This document shows positions 13,411 to 25,429 of a stretch of DNA of 64,000 bases, one piece after another. A program made the translations under genes and the position numbers. The stretch's first letter is position 1. Each line of letters starts with the position of its first letter. Source of the DNA: Ancylostoma caninum (lineage: Eukaryota > Nematoda > Chromadorea > Rhabditida > Ancylostomatidae); contig JBAJFG010000487.1 of assembly GCA_037903475.1 (NCBI GenBank), positions 1 to 64,000 on the forward strand, read 5' to 3'. The notes below the pieces were generated by a model. That model was not told the origin of the DNA, searched no databases, and was given only the letters and a program-made list of their open reading frames with translations.

Positions 13411-14663
13411 AGTAATCGTCGACTGTAATTTTCAGTTGGTTACAAAACTAAACAATGACGATTACTGAAATAATTGCATATTTTATGTTATAATCAAGTA
13501 CGCTTTGATAAAATTACTCCACCGTGAATTATCTGCCTTACAAAACTCGATATCTCTAACTCTGCTTTTTTTTTCTCCTTTCATTTTTAAGCCCTGACTA
13601 CTCTTCCACTTATTCAAAATCTTATTTGGTTATACTCAATCATCTGCAAAGACCCAGAAGTGAAGCATCTAGTGAATGAAAATTGCATAGCTTCGTAATC
13701 CTTACACTTTATGTTTCGTTATTACGTGTGCTGTTAATATAGCCTTTACAGATGAACTTTTGGGAAGACATCGTAGATTTGCAATTTGTTTTGTCAGTAG
13801 TTGCTATTTTCTATTACTCCTGCATTTTGTTGTTGATGTTGACATCGTAGTCCGCGGTCTTCAAATCAGCCTTTTTTCGCATCTATATTGTAACAGGTGC
13901 AGTGTTATTGGATTCATCTCAGATTTGTATTCAGTAGATGAAAACAGTTGGTGTCCTATCTTATTCAACCTCGTACCTAAACTCAGTAACTGGAGAATGC
14001 TGATCTTTGACATTTAGGCTTTTTCGACATTCTCGCTGTTGTAGCTATCGAATGGATAAGAGCTGATTTGAAGAATGGCTTTGGTGAGTGAAAATTCCTT
14101 TTCTTGCGGAAGATATTCATATACTGATAATGAGTAAGCATAGGTCCTAATTACGAGATAGCATCTCGTATCGCATCCGCCATGACGGGTACAAATTTCT
14201 TCACGCACTTGTTTGGTTGTTTCCTGATGACCGTAAATCGCTATACAGCTGCATGTCATCCAAACGTTTATGAAAAAGTGGGTGATTCTTTTATTTTCTA
14301 AAAATCTTGCATTAATTCTTGATTCTTGTTAGTCCTCTCAGGGAGGTAGTTCCGTGGTGAGCTGGCTAATCTGTTCGAATTGTGCAAAACCTTTCCTTCA
14401 GAAGAACGTCATCTCTAAACAAGAGCAAGGCGCCTATGCGTTCGTTCTGAATAAGATATCAAAGGCAGTGTCCCGCTCTTGAAATGGAATCTTTCTGAAG
14501 ATTTGTACAGAAATTATAACTGTGTGAGCTCCCACGGACAAAAAGATACGTGAAATGTCTCAAAACCATAGGGAACTCATTGTTCTGAAAGGTTTTTCCG
14601 CTGAGAATTTCGAAACTCTCCGTCGCTGTGAGAAATGACCGGTGCCCAATCAGAAATGAACTA

Positions 14664-16231
14664 CAGTGCGTTTCATAATTATAGGGACACCCGAATTTTT
14701 GCTGTACCGAGCTTCAGCGTGAACCAATCGATCTGATTTTTTCTTTATTCAATTCAGGATGTGAAATAACCTCTAGAGACATACTTTTCATTAACATCTT
14801 CAATATATAAGATTTTTATAGAGAAAGATAGAAAAACCAGTGTTTCAAAATTATAGGGACACTTGGATTTGATGAAACGATTTACCCAGAAAACGGAATC
14901 TGTGGTGCAGTTGTTACCAGTGGGTTATTCCCTATCCAGTGCTAATCCAAAACTTCGGTGCTTCAAACTTATGAAGGCGTTTGAGAAGGGGTTCGGCCCA
15001 ACATCGATCTTAGTTTCTTGAACAGAGTGTTTAAGTTTTTTAGCATAAAAGTTCTAGACGCATTAAGCATGGAACCATCTAGAATTTGTTTTAGGACTAT
15101 TTTCCGCTAGAAATGAGTGTTTACAAGCGCTTTTCAGGTACAAGGCGTCGAGTTTGTGGCAGCTTTATCGTGCTGTGGTGCCTTGACCCATGGGGATAAC
15201 TGCACTTTCTTGAACCAAAGCAAACTTTCGTCAACGATAACCACTCAGATGTGGTGTTGAATGATCACACAGGATTTGATGAATGCACCTATGTTGAATT
15301 CTAGTTGATATAAAGACGTTGAACAACTTACGCCGTGCACGACATGACATGCTCGAACAAGCCATTTCGCCTCCCAAGTACTGTCTTGGGAAACTAATTC
15401 ATTTCTCCAGAAATATTATCTGATCTTATGAATAAGAGAGAATTCGATCGATTCATACAGAAAAGAGGCCTTATTGAAGAATTAAGGCCACAATTATGTT
15501 TCCTTTTTATGATGGGATTTAGGAAGCGACTGTGTGCAGTGTCGATTGGATCTCGTGCATGTCGTAGGCTGTTCATCGCCTTCGTATCAATTAGAATTTA
15601 GAATAGTGACGTTTAGCAAATCCTGTGTGATCATTCTACATCACATCCGAGTGGTTTTCGTTGACAAAAGTTTGCTTTGGTTCAAGAAAGTGCAGTTATC
15701 CCCGTGGGTCAAGGCACCACAGCACGATAAAGATGCCACAAACTCGACGCCTTGTACCTGAAAAACGCTTGTGAACACTCATTCTTAGCGGAAAATAGTC
15801 CTAAGACAAATTCTGAATGGTTCCATGCTTAATGCATCCAGAACTTTTATTCTAAGAATTTTAAACACACTGTTCAAGAAACTAAGATCGATGTTGGACC
15901 GAACCTCATCTGGAACACCTTCACCATTTGAAGAACCGAAGTTTCGGGTTGGCAATGGATAGGGTATAACTCACTGGTAACAACTGCACTGACAGATTCC
16001 GTTTTCTGGGTAAATCGTTTCATCAAGTCCAAGTGTCCCTATAATTTTGAAACACTGGTTTTTCTATCTTTCTCTATAAAAATCTCGTATATTGATGATG
16101 TTAATGAAAAATATGTCTCTAGAGGTTATTTCACATTCTGAATTGAATAAAGAAAAAATCAGACCGATTGGTTCACGGCGAAGCTCGCTACAGCAAAAAA
16201 TCGGGTGTCCCTATAATTATGAAACGCACTG
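14664..16231. mobile_element. Palindromic Tc1-like foldback element, 1568 bp
   Basis: The element is flanked by TA on both sides (14662-14663 and 16232-16233). Its ends are CAGTGCGTTTCATAATTATA and its inverse. The left half to about 15350 is mirrored by the right half from about 15535, roughly 690 bp per arm and over 90 percent alike by eye, with a short centre. A second end-like word, CAGTGTTTCAAAATTATAGG, lies about 175 bp inside each end, as in inverted/direct-repeat Tc1-type termini. Each arm keeps a transposase-like scrap (VVFVDKSLLWFKK in the right arm), so a part of an ancestor element was duplicated head to head. It sits in intron 3 of receptor copy A. Confidence 0.85.
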
Positions 16232-16500
16232 TATAGCTGCTGGTTCTGACATAGTTGTAATTGTTCAATATACGCATATTCAATATATGCTGGAACAAAA
16301 CACACTTGAGTGGAAACTCCGTTAAAAGGTTTACTGACTCTTTGGGAGCATTTCACATATATTAGTCAAGCTGTTCCAGAATCCATCATCATCTCGGAGT
16401 ACAAGGTTGGGTAAGGCACTGCCTTTGAGTGTTTCAGATGTGAAACCTTGAAACAATTGAGAATATGTTCAGAGTGTGAATACAGCTTCGACGATGTTTT

Positions 16501-16539
16501 ATCCGATGAGGTTTCGGCGCGTAGCGCCTTCGTCAGATC
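16501..16539 (-). ncRNA. Hammerhead-like core 3' of the Penelope element
   Basis: On the minus strand CTGACGA is followed by a GGCGC/GCGCC stem with a three-base loop and then GAAAC. This matches the hammerhead core CUGANGA, stem II, GAAA. It lies about 290 bp beyond the stop of the Penelope ORF on the same strand, where Penelope terminal repeats carry such ribozymes. Stem I pairing is weak by eye, so activity is uncertain. Confidence 0.4.
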
Positions 16540-16828
16540 TTAACGAGTCACAATATAGTATTATACAATGATGTATGTAATAATGTAGTAATGTAGTATA
16601 ATACATTGCGAAACAGGACTGTAAGTGAGGAAACTGTCTTCACCCACCGGTCTTCCTGGCAGAGGGTAAACTAAATCCCTTTCAAGACTACAGTGGGTCT
16701 TTAATAAGCTGTGATACTGCAATCCTCTCTTATTAGCATTCCTCCTCCGCCTTCCTCTAGACCAAGCGATAAAATTGAGTGCCTTTTAGTTCAACCCTAT
16801 TATTTGTCTCCGGCTTATAGCATTTTAT

Positions 16829-18500
16829 TCACTTCGCCTTCATGATTTTTCTTTCTATGTGACGGTGCAGCACTTCCACTCCAAAATCTGGTGCAGATTC
16901 TCGCATGTGTGCTGTCAAACGGTGCCTAGAGAACCTGCTTTTGGGATATGACTGTGGTTGAACCAGCGCTCGTCTATGCTCATGTAGTCGTTTTCTCAGT
17001 GGTCTCTCAGTTTTTCCTACATATTGTTGGTCGCATCCGCTGCATTTAATCAGGTAAACTGTCCCACTTATGTGACAGATCTTCTCATTCCGACAGTAGC
17101 GACACCGTTTTCCATCACACCCTGTTTCTATAAACGCGATGAGGTCAACATCTTCTTGAGCGTGGGCGGTGGTTTGAAAATGAGATGCACTGGCAGCCCA
17201 GAATTCCTGACAATGGTATTAATTAGTTTCGCAGGGGAGTCGTTCAAGTAGGGGAGAACCAGTGCAATACCGTCAGAAGTTTTGTGCGGTTTCCAGGAAC
17301 CAGCATTCCAATGGTTGTGCCCGTTTACAAGTAGAAGCTCATCATTTTCTGACTTGTCTGTGCAAATCCGATCGCTCGTCATCTTCATATTTCGTACTAC
17401 ATTTGTTTTCATATAAAGTGGATCTGCACTTCGCGAGTGTAGTATTATACTCTTAGATGACTTTTTCTTGTACCATCGCGTTTCCTTGATTCCGTCGCGA
17501 ATCCGCACTCGTGTGTTCAGAAACGGCAAGAAGCCATCTCTACCGGGTTCCTCAATCACAAATTTTATTCGAGGATCCTTGGACTTCAGATTCTTGTAGG
17601 TGGAATTCAGTTCAGTAGGTGCTGTTCCGATCGCAAAAACATCATCTTTGTAAAGTAAAATTCCAGCAGTTAGTGATGAATTAGTGCGTTTTCGATGTGG
17701 TTCAAGTACACAATGGCAAGCAATGAGGCAATGCGGATGCTCATCGCTAGTCCTGGTTTCTGCGCATAGATCTTATTGTCGAAACGGAATATGTTACACG
17801 CAAGTGTGGCTTTCAAAAGGATTTCAATATCTCTGCTAGAAAAGCCCCATGTGTCCACATCATTCCTATGTTCGTTCAGAAGTTCGATCACAGTCTCAAC
17901 GGCTGCACTGTTATTGATATTCGTGTATAAAGCAATCGCATCATAGCTCACGTAACGTGCAGCATCCGGAATGTGGCAGCGTTGGATTGCATTTATGAAT
18001 TCGCCGGCATTCGGTATAGTATGGGCTCCAGCAAATTTTAGAAGTGCAGCAATATCTTTACAAGAAGCCAACTTATTCGATCAGCTGGTCCTCCGCACGA
18101 CGAAACTATAGGTCTTGTTTTTAATCAGACTATGTCTACATGTGCGAGGTCAATGTTAGGTTCAAACTTGTGTTTTTGACTAACAAGTAAAACATGAGGA
18201 CCTCAGGATGGTTCGTCCAGAATCTTGACGCTATTTTCGAGTCCCACTTTCTACAGAGAACATGCTTGACTGCACTCTTTAGTAGCTCACATATTCGATT
18301 GAAGGAGCTTATTGTGCTAGTTTCGGAGGTTCAGCGATCTCTCTGTTTGTCAAGGCCTTATCAAGCTCTTGAGGCATTATCAGAATCCGCCGTCTTTGTC
18401 GCCTACAGATATTCGTAAAGTCCTTCTAGCATCCTTCAACTTCCTCAATCCTCTACGCTCTTGCAGGGTGAAATTTGACACGAATCCAGACATCGACGCA
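16829..18500 (-). mobile_element. Penelope-like retroelement, RT plus GIY-YIG endonuclease, frameshifted
   Basis: Read on the minus strand from about 18500 the blocks are, in order: GDKDGGF near the start; RPIVSSCGGPADRISWLL near 18100; palm motif A region (YVSYDAIALYTNI) near 17950; the catalytic YKDD near 17640; a DGFLPFLNTRVRI block near 17540; a Cys-rich knuckle (GCDGKRCRYCRNEKIC) near 17100; then GTVYLIKC and YVGKTERPLRKRL, the GIY-YIG nuclease core, ending in a TGA at 16829-16831. This is the standard Penelope order: reverse transcriptase, zinc-finger-like linker, GIY-YIG nuclease. Frame changes and stops in the 5' part show it is inactive. It lies in intron 3 of receptor copy A, antisense to it. 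Confidence 0.88.
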
Positions 18501-19628
18501 CTTTGCTAGACGCACATCAAATCGATTTCAAGTGTTTTAAGTTTCGGTTCCAAAGCACCTTGAAACAATCTGTAACTACAGCCGCTGCACTCCACCGCTC
18601 ACCCAAATAGATCGTTATTTAGACGGTACACTCCGCATACGTCTCAGCCCCGGCCTTATCTTGCAAGATCAAAGAAATGCGGTAGGCCCATCAGCTCGTT
18701 CCATTGAGAACGTAGCAGCCAGGCTGACTGGTACGTGGTGTGCATCGTCCGACTGAACTGTACCTAACAACCAACTTGCATACATAATCGACATCGTGTT
18801 AGTGGCAGTACCACACCACATCGTCATATTCATTACTTTTTCAAAACTCAAATAGTCGAAAAGTTCCGCAGTCTTCCGTGGCCAGATAATTCGTAACTGT
18901 ATGACTGCTTGAAGCGCTGTTACATACCAGTGCTCTTACTAGCTAAACAAACAAATGCAGTTTCAAACTCCACCCAAGATACGCAAGTTATTACAGTTCT
19001 GGTCACCTAACGTGTTATACATCTTGTTATTTATCGACATCTCTGTGGCATACCTATCACATTTCCCACTTTTTGTCACCAAGTTTATATACGAATGGCG
19101 GAACAACTCATGGATTTTCATTGGAAGGGAAAGAGCCATCCCGGTAGCGCCATTTTTTCTTTATTCAATAGAAATCTCAGAGAATGGCCGGACGTAGTGA
19201 ATGGAAAGCACTCAGATAATAGTTCTCATTTCGAATTTCAAACGCATATTGTGTTCAGACAACTCGCCTAATGATAACTGTTGTCGCCACTATTTACGAG
19301 GTGCTTAGCATTTTTTTGATCGCCAGAACTATTTACTCCATAAGAGCAGCGATGAAGGGACAGAAGGCACGCAGAGTGTGGCAAGAAATGGTAAGCGTAG
19401 TCTTTGCTTCCGAAGCACTTATCTGCGCAGATCCCTTGATTTCTAAATTTAGGGCCTCGTAATGGTGACTGCACTCGACTGTGTCCTCGGTGCTATCGAA
19501 TGCATTTACGAGATTTCGGCATTGTTTGGCCTAAATAACAAAGAAAATCCAGTAATATATTGGATTGTCCGTCATGTGAGTCAATATTCTAGAATACCCT
19601 CAGGACCCGAGGAACAACAACATTTGTT

Positions 19629-19670
19629 ATATTTGTTTTCAGTATAAGTAATATTTGTTTTCAGTATAAG
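19629..19670 (+). repeat. Tandem duplication of a splice acceptor
   Basis: The 22-bp unit beginning ATATTTGTTTTCAGTATAAG occurs at 19629-19650 and again, nearly complete, at 19651-19670. Each copy contains a usable TTTTCAG acceptor for exon 7 of receptor copy A. Only the second keeps the frame; splicing at the first would reach TAA two codons later. Confidence 0.85.
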
Positions 19671-19874
19671 TTCTACATGTTCCTAATCGTAACGATGAAC
19701 GCCTACAGTATCATGTTTCTAAGTAGTTCTCTGCGACACGAGGCTCTGAGATTATGTCGATGTGGCCGACTGTTGACTAGTATGACTACGCATCCACGAA
19801 AGATTAGCATGACTATAACGTCGTCTGGCTGCAGATTATGGACAAGACGAAAACAAATTGAACCGTTCCCTTAA

Positions 19875-20852
19875 AAAAAACTTGAAAAACTTACGATGTA
19901 CATAAGCTGAGAGTAATTTAGCCGTCTTCCGAACTCCGGTGGACCAGCCACGCATGATCCAGTGGCGCATGGCCTGACCGCGCCCGTATGGCTTATCAGC
20001 TATGACTTTTGATTCTGGCACAGGCCTCAGACCTCAAAGTTTCCGCCTTATATTACGTCTAAGAAACTTTCAAATCACCATTACTGTCGACCATGTTACC
20101 CTGTTTCTGAAAAAAAAAACCCATTTGGAATTTGAAATGATAAACTGTAGCTGGCATAAAAATTATCGTCAAATATTTGGAATGAAGATATATTTCATCG
20201 CACTCAGTGAGAATTGGATTCAAATTGCGTTATGCTCGGCATACCACGCCACAGTGCCTGCTCCATTGGCCACGCATGGCCCTGGGCCAAACCGCGTCCT
20301 AATACGGCTAATCTTTGTCAGCAAGATACATGTAGTAAACGTTTCTCCCTGAAATCAGCGCCCACTCTCACAGATACAATATTTCCTCGAAGAGAAACAC
20401 AACATCGGGAACTGTTCATACATATTTGTGGAATGGATTGTTACAGCTTAGTTGCAAAGAAAGACAATTATCAGAGCACATATTATTAGAATGCATTTTA
20501 CCTAAAATGATCACAAGATCTAACAACATTCCTTGTAATAACTCGATGCTGGCACGGTTCATTGTATTCTCTTCCTTTACTTGTTGATTCCTTCTTTGTT
20601 GAGTAGTTCCTTATACCTGCCTCTAAATGCATAAATTAATGAAATGTTTTGCCATTGAAAAATCTTGAAATCATGAAACAGTCTTTTTATGGTTCCGTGT
20701 CATTGTGTGAAAAAATGGAACGGATGTATATTCTTTGCATGATCGCACTGTGAACATGCAGATTCACAAAAGAGGTGAGAAACTTGCTACCTTCGAGAAA
20801 GACGCTAATACGAGATACACAATGCTTCTACTGATGCAAATCCTTATTCGGT
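19875..20852. other. Intergenic stretch after receptor copy A
   Basis: Short open frames only. No motif, RNA gene or repeat was recognised. Confidence 0.5.
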
Positions 20853-21313
20853 TTGCTGTGTTACTAAAGGCAGCAAGAGCCGAAGTCTTCGACCCCGAGC
20901 TGAGTTGCGGGTGGTGAAGTACAGACTCAGCACATCATAAATGTGGAACGAACACAGAAAATGATGGCTTATCTGCACAGAAACTGGAACTGTCGTCGCG
21001 CACACGCCTGGCCGTGTTCGTGCGCGGACGAATGCTTCGATGTTGGGTGCGCGTGTCCCGCCACGAAACCCTGTGAACTGAACGCATTCCGTACTACCTT
21101 TGCGCCAAACCACTCGATGGCTTCAGCACCGAGGGGAACTCGTACCGGCGCGAACTCGGCCAGGCGTGCTCGCGATGACGTTTCCATTTTCTCTGCAGGT
21201 AAGCCATCATTAATTGTGTTCGTTTCACATTTATGATGTGCAGAGTCTGTACTTCACCACCCGCACCTCAGCTCGGAGTCGAGGATTTCGGCTCTTGCTG
21301 CCTTTAAGAATCA
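20853..21313. repeat. Inverted repeat with about 130-bp arms
   Basis: Bases 20853-20985 are mirrored by about 21191-21313 (for example GGCAGCAAGAGCCGAAGTC against GATTTCGGCTCTTGCTGCC). Pairing resumes near the centre around GCACACGCCTGGCC and its inverse, leaving a loop of roughly 130 bp. The right arm runs directly into the Penelope fragment at 21325, so part of the arm may be Penelope-derived. Confidence 0.7.
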
Positions 21314-21324
21314 CACCACTACTG

Positions 21325-21586
21325 GGGATGAGACCACGACTGAGGGAACGGCTGAATGAACATTGTCGAGCATTTGCCCGCCCGCAATCATACCGTACTA
21401 ACAGCCTCTCTAAACACTGCACAACGGCGCACTCTCGAGATTTCCCTCCATTCCTCGGAGTCACAATGTTGCAACGCCATCTACCCCGTTGGAAAGAAGA
21501 CCATAGAGGCCAGAGAAGTAAAGCGGGACCATCCGGATATTGACAGTAGAGATGGATTGGCTGAGGCACTGAAGTTTATTGCGTAA
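21325..21586 (+). mobile_element. Penelope-like element C-terminal (GIY-YIG) fragment
   Basis: The start reads RLNEHCRAFARPQSYRTNSL, which matches the RKRLHEHRRALVQPQSYPKS stretch of the Penelope copy at 16829-18500. After a frame change near 21480 it continues to a plausible natural C-terminus (DSRDGLAEALKFIA, stop at 21584-21586). The reverse transcriptase and the catalytic VYL/YVG part are absent. It is a dead 3' fragment on the plus strand. Confidence 0.7.
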
Positions 21587-24473
21587 CAACGACTACTCCA
21601 CTGGTCTTGGCGTTGTAGTTGTAGGCACATATCATTGTCCAGCTTGTTTGTCACAATGTGTACTGTATTTCATTGCCCTCGTGTCGAGGTGATCGATTAG
21701 TCTCATTTCTAAATAACTGTTTTGTTTAAAAGTGTTGTAGCTTATTGTATTGAAGTTTGAGGAAAGCCAAAAGCTAACTGAAAAAAATACTAACTTAGAA
21801 GCTCTCACCGGACACAAATAAAGAAGATACGACCATATGAGGCTCTACGACAGCACAAACTCGAAATACACTAGCTCATCCTGCTTCGTTCTATGGAGCA
21901 GAATGGGAACGAGAATGTTTCGCTAGATTCACCGGACAACGCGTTTTGACAGAGGGAGGAAACGAAGACGTCTGATCGATTTTCAAAAATTGTCGTAACT
22001 GAGTGTACTGAGTGTGGTTTAACTGCCAATTTTTTATTCGGCGCTTCATCATATTTTCATCATTTGTACGTGAGCCAACCTATAGCAAGGTTTTGGAACT
22101 TACGCCATCTTGGACCTCATCCAATGTGCCAGATTTGTGAGAAAAACCGTATGTTCATTCTTTGGACTAGCACCAATTGCGGCAGAATGTGGAAGTCTCG
22201 GATGTGTTTCGGCTCGGCCACGTACGAAGGAGTGACCTCAACTCAGCTGCCAGATCAGTGATGAACATCGCAGTTCTCTCAAAATAGGGTGAACCCAGCC
22301 ACGATGAAGCATCCATAAGAGCTAAAATTACGCCCAGATTTTGTTTAATCGTGCGAAAAGCCACTAATATCCTTGATCATACAGTGAGAAGACAGTGGTT
22401 GAGACGTTCATTTGCAATGAGATGTGTACTGTCACATGTAGTTTGCAGCATTGTTCCTGATTCTAATGACCTAATTCCGTGTCCCCTCCTCCCACTACCC
22501 ATCCCCCCTGCACCCTCAATAGCAAGTTACACCGATTTTTTCTGTGCAAACTGGGACCACGGTACATGGAAAAAGTCGCAAAGACTCTCAAAGCATGTAT
22601 AATAGTTGATTTCAGTGTATAGTGAAGAACGCTGGAACCACTTTCAGACCTCTGAAGACGGTCCTCGTCGAAAAGATAGGTTGCAATAAATATCTCCACC
22701 TTAACAACCTGGCGTGGCAAAGAGAAAGTTGAACAAATGAGACTCAGGTTCTTCTTTTTCTTCTTCCTATCTTGTTTCCCAGGTATGGGATCAGCGCTTC
22801 CCATGCAACTACTCCATTTCTTCGATCAAATGGGTTGCCGGCATGTGGTAGCAAGGACCACATGCCATCTTCGATCCTTTCTTTCGGCTGGATTTTTGGT
22901 GTACCTCTGTCCTACGTTGATATTCATGACTGTTTTCAGAACTGATGTGATAGCTCTTCAGCACGTTACTGCTACAGCGCAAGCGATCTTTGCTCCTCTC
23001 CCTGTCTTTGGCACGACTGTCACAACTCAGAACCATAAGCGCATGCCTTTCTCACTTTCAAGAAGCGTAATTACGGCTGCCCAGAAAAGCATTCTAAATT
23101 ATATCCTATGAATGTTTTGCTCGCGTGTTCAGATGTTCTGCTACTATTCTCCTCCATCCAGTGCAACAGCCCAAATTATCATGCTATAGATATCACATGG
23201 TGTTACCCTCAGCTGAGATACACATTATTGAAGATGTCCTTCATAAACGGCAAAACAATAGCAGTTAGTAGAATTTACTACTAGAACGTTCTCGAGAAGG
23301 CCATATTTGGAATACCCATCATCGTTCGCCGAAGATAATTTGTATCATCATTTTCGTTCTCCTCCGCACTTATTGTTACAGTGTGTTATTAGACTTCTTT
23401 GTTCGTGAAGCTGAATTTGTACGTTCACTCCCAAATGCCCGGTGACTATCGCTGCACTCTGCAACTGAACACGCTTGGTTTTGAGCTTGCCCTATAAATC
23501 CGTGAATTCTATTCCTCATAGAGCACATTTATACTATGCCGCCTGGAAATTAGTAGTGATTTTCCACTTGCTGTGGAAATATCCCTTTCCTATGCTTTCC
23601 AAGTCATGCTAATGATTTTTGTAGATATTTCCTCCTAAGATTTGATCCTCAACTAAGTGCCGACTAGTTTTTCAAAAACGCTTTATGTTTGTTTTTTTCT
23701 TCAACCTAAGAAAAGGCTATACTGAATCCACGGATCAAGAACGGTTTTGAATCCGTCTGCTTTTTATGCCTAAGCTTGAGCATTCGATAAGGAATATAAA
23801 ATATCGAACACATAATACTATACAGATTTTTAACTAACACGAGTAAATAAGGAAGTTTTGTCCACGCCCATTCATACACTTCCGCCCAAGGCCAAACTTA
23901 TTCATATTGAGTATTAGCATAAGTGCTTGCATTTTCTAGGTGCAATTTTTTTTATCCAATTGTCACCTTTTAGTTGTGTGTTATATATGATTCGTAAGCG
24001 CTATTTATGTTCTACAACAACTTTGTAACTTTTGATCCTTCGAAATGGAGTATTGACTCAACGGAAAGAAGCGCACCGACATTAACCTCTTCTGGCATTC
24101 TGTGAAAGCTCGAACAGTCATCAAAACTGCTCAGACGACCGACGCTAACTACTCCGAACAAGCAGATTTCTCTCACGAAGGTCAGGGAGTGGTTTGAGAG
24201 AGAATGTAGACTTAGATGGATATCACTCAAATGTACCACTTGAATAAGGTGATTTGGTAACGTCAGAAACCACATTACCAACATCGCTCTATAAGAGTTT
24301 CATTGGTGATGTTCTTTAGCGTCTGTATTCCACTGGGCTAGAACGAACAGCTGTTTCGGATGTTTTTCGTTTCTCGTTGTGAACAGAAAGGGAATGTTGT
24401 TCTTCTAGCAACTTGGCTTCTTCTCTTACGCCGAAAAAAATCAAGCAGATCAATAAATGATAGAGAAGGGAAA
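21587..24473. other. Intergenic stretch, no gene supported
   Basis: The longest frame is 22737-23111 (124 codons, hydrophobic start), with no motif and no partner exon. A short C-rich run lies near 22485-22515. Nothing else was recognised. Confidence 0.45.
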
Positions 24474-24938
24474 GCGTTTTCGTACGGTATAGAGCTGATG
24501 TGGCCTTAACGGACAGCAGTCAGCAGCAAGCGTTTGTTGGCGAAGCGAATGGACAATTAAATTCAACGTTACTAGACGAGCCCTTTTATAGGCCCGATCG
24601 ATGTACTCGTAATAAAGCACAGAACAAAGCGTTTTCGTACGGTATAGAGCTGATGTGGCCTTAAGGGACAGCAGTCAGCAGCAAGCGTTTGTTGGCGAAG
24701 CGAATGGACAATTAAATTCAACGTTACTAGACGAGCCCTTTTATAGGCCCGATCGATGTACTCGTAATAAAGCACAGAACAAAGCGTTTTCGTACGGTAT
24801 AGAGCTGATGTGGCCTTAAGGGACAGCAGTCAGCAGCAAGCGTTTGTTGGCGAAGCGAATGGACAATTAAATTCACCGTTACTAGACGAGCCCTTTCATA
24901 GGGCCCGATCGATGTACTCTTAAAGAAGCACAGAACAA
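24474..24938. repeat. 155-bp tandem repeat, three units
   Basis: Units start at 24474, 24629 and 24784, each beginning GCGTTTTCGTACGGTATAGA and ending near AAGCACAGAACAAA. Units 1 and 2 differ at very few positions; unit 3 diverges slightly toward its end. It is a short satellite or a recent local duplication, about 490 bp before the start of receptor copy B. Confidence 0.92.
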
Positions 24939-25429
24939 AGTCTATCGGAATCAAAATAACACAGCACTCAGAGCTCAACTCAAGGATGTTCGCCTATAAT
25001 AAAACAAGAGCAATTCACGGAAGGATGACAGCTGAACGGAAAAAATCGTGACTAAAAAAGCGCGACTACTTGACGTGAACCCCCAATATAGCATCAGCTT
25101 CTCTGGGGTACAAACAGTTCAAGTATTTTGGTGATATAATGCAACATTAGTTCTAGGACAGAGTAATGGCTCTATTTCCTCTGCAAATATAATGAGTGGT
25201 TTTCTACTCCACTCCTTTTCCGAAACATTCGAATGATCACGAACTGCAGCTACGGATTGAGCTATTAATTGAATCTTATTAAGCATTATTACAGCAGGTG
25301 AAAATAGGGTTCCAGAGTGGCAATGTTTGTGTTTTAGAAATTACCTTCGCCTAAACCGTCACAACATTTGGGGGACGACATAGCTTTTATTGTGTAAAAA
25401 GAAGATAGCTTTACGGATCTAAAACAAAA

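Larger units (their letters stand above)
13752..19874 (+). pseudogene. Nematode 7TM chemoreceptor (Srg/Srv-like), copy A, one nonsense codon
   Basis: Exons 13752-13896, 14018-14083, 14144-14277, 18997-19143, 19259-19390, 19453-19575 and 19665-19874 join in frame to 319 codons including the stop. They follow the same boundaries and phases as copy B at 25430-29625, and the translations align along their whole length. Hydrophobic segments fit seven helices. Helix 3 ends in FGCFLMTVNRYTAACHP, the Asn-Arg-Tyr motif at the cytoplasmic end of nematode serpentine receptors. Such receptors sit in the membrane and are thought to sense odours or soluble cues. Codon 33 (13848-13850) is TAG where copy B has AAG (Lys); every other exon is open and all splice sites are GT-AG. 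Intron 3 is 4.7 kb and carries two mobile elements. It may be a recent pseudogene, a null allele or an assembly error. The exact family (Srg or Srv) is not settled. Confidence 0.8.
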
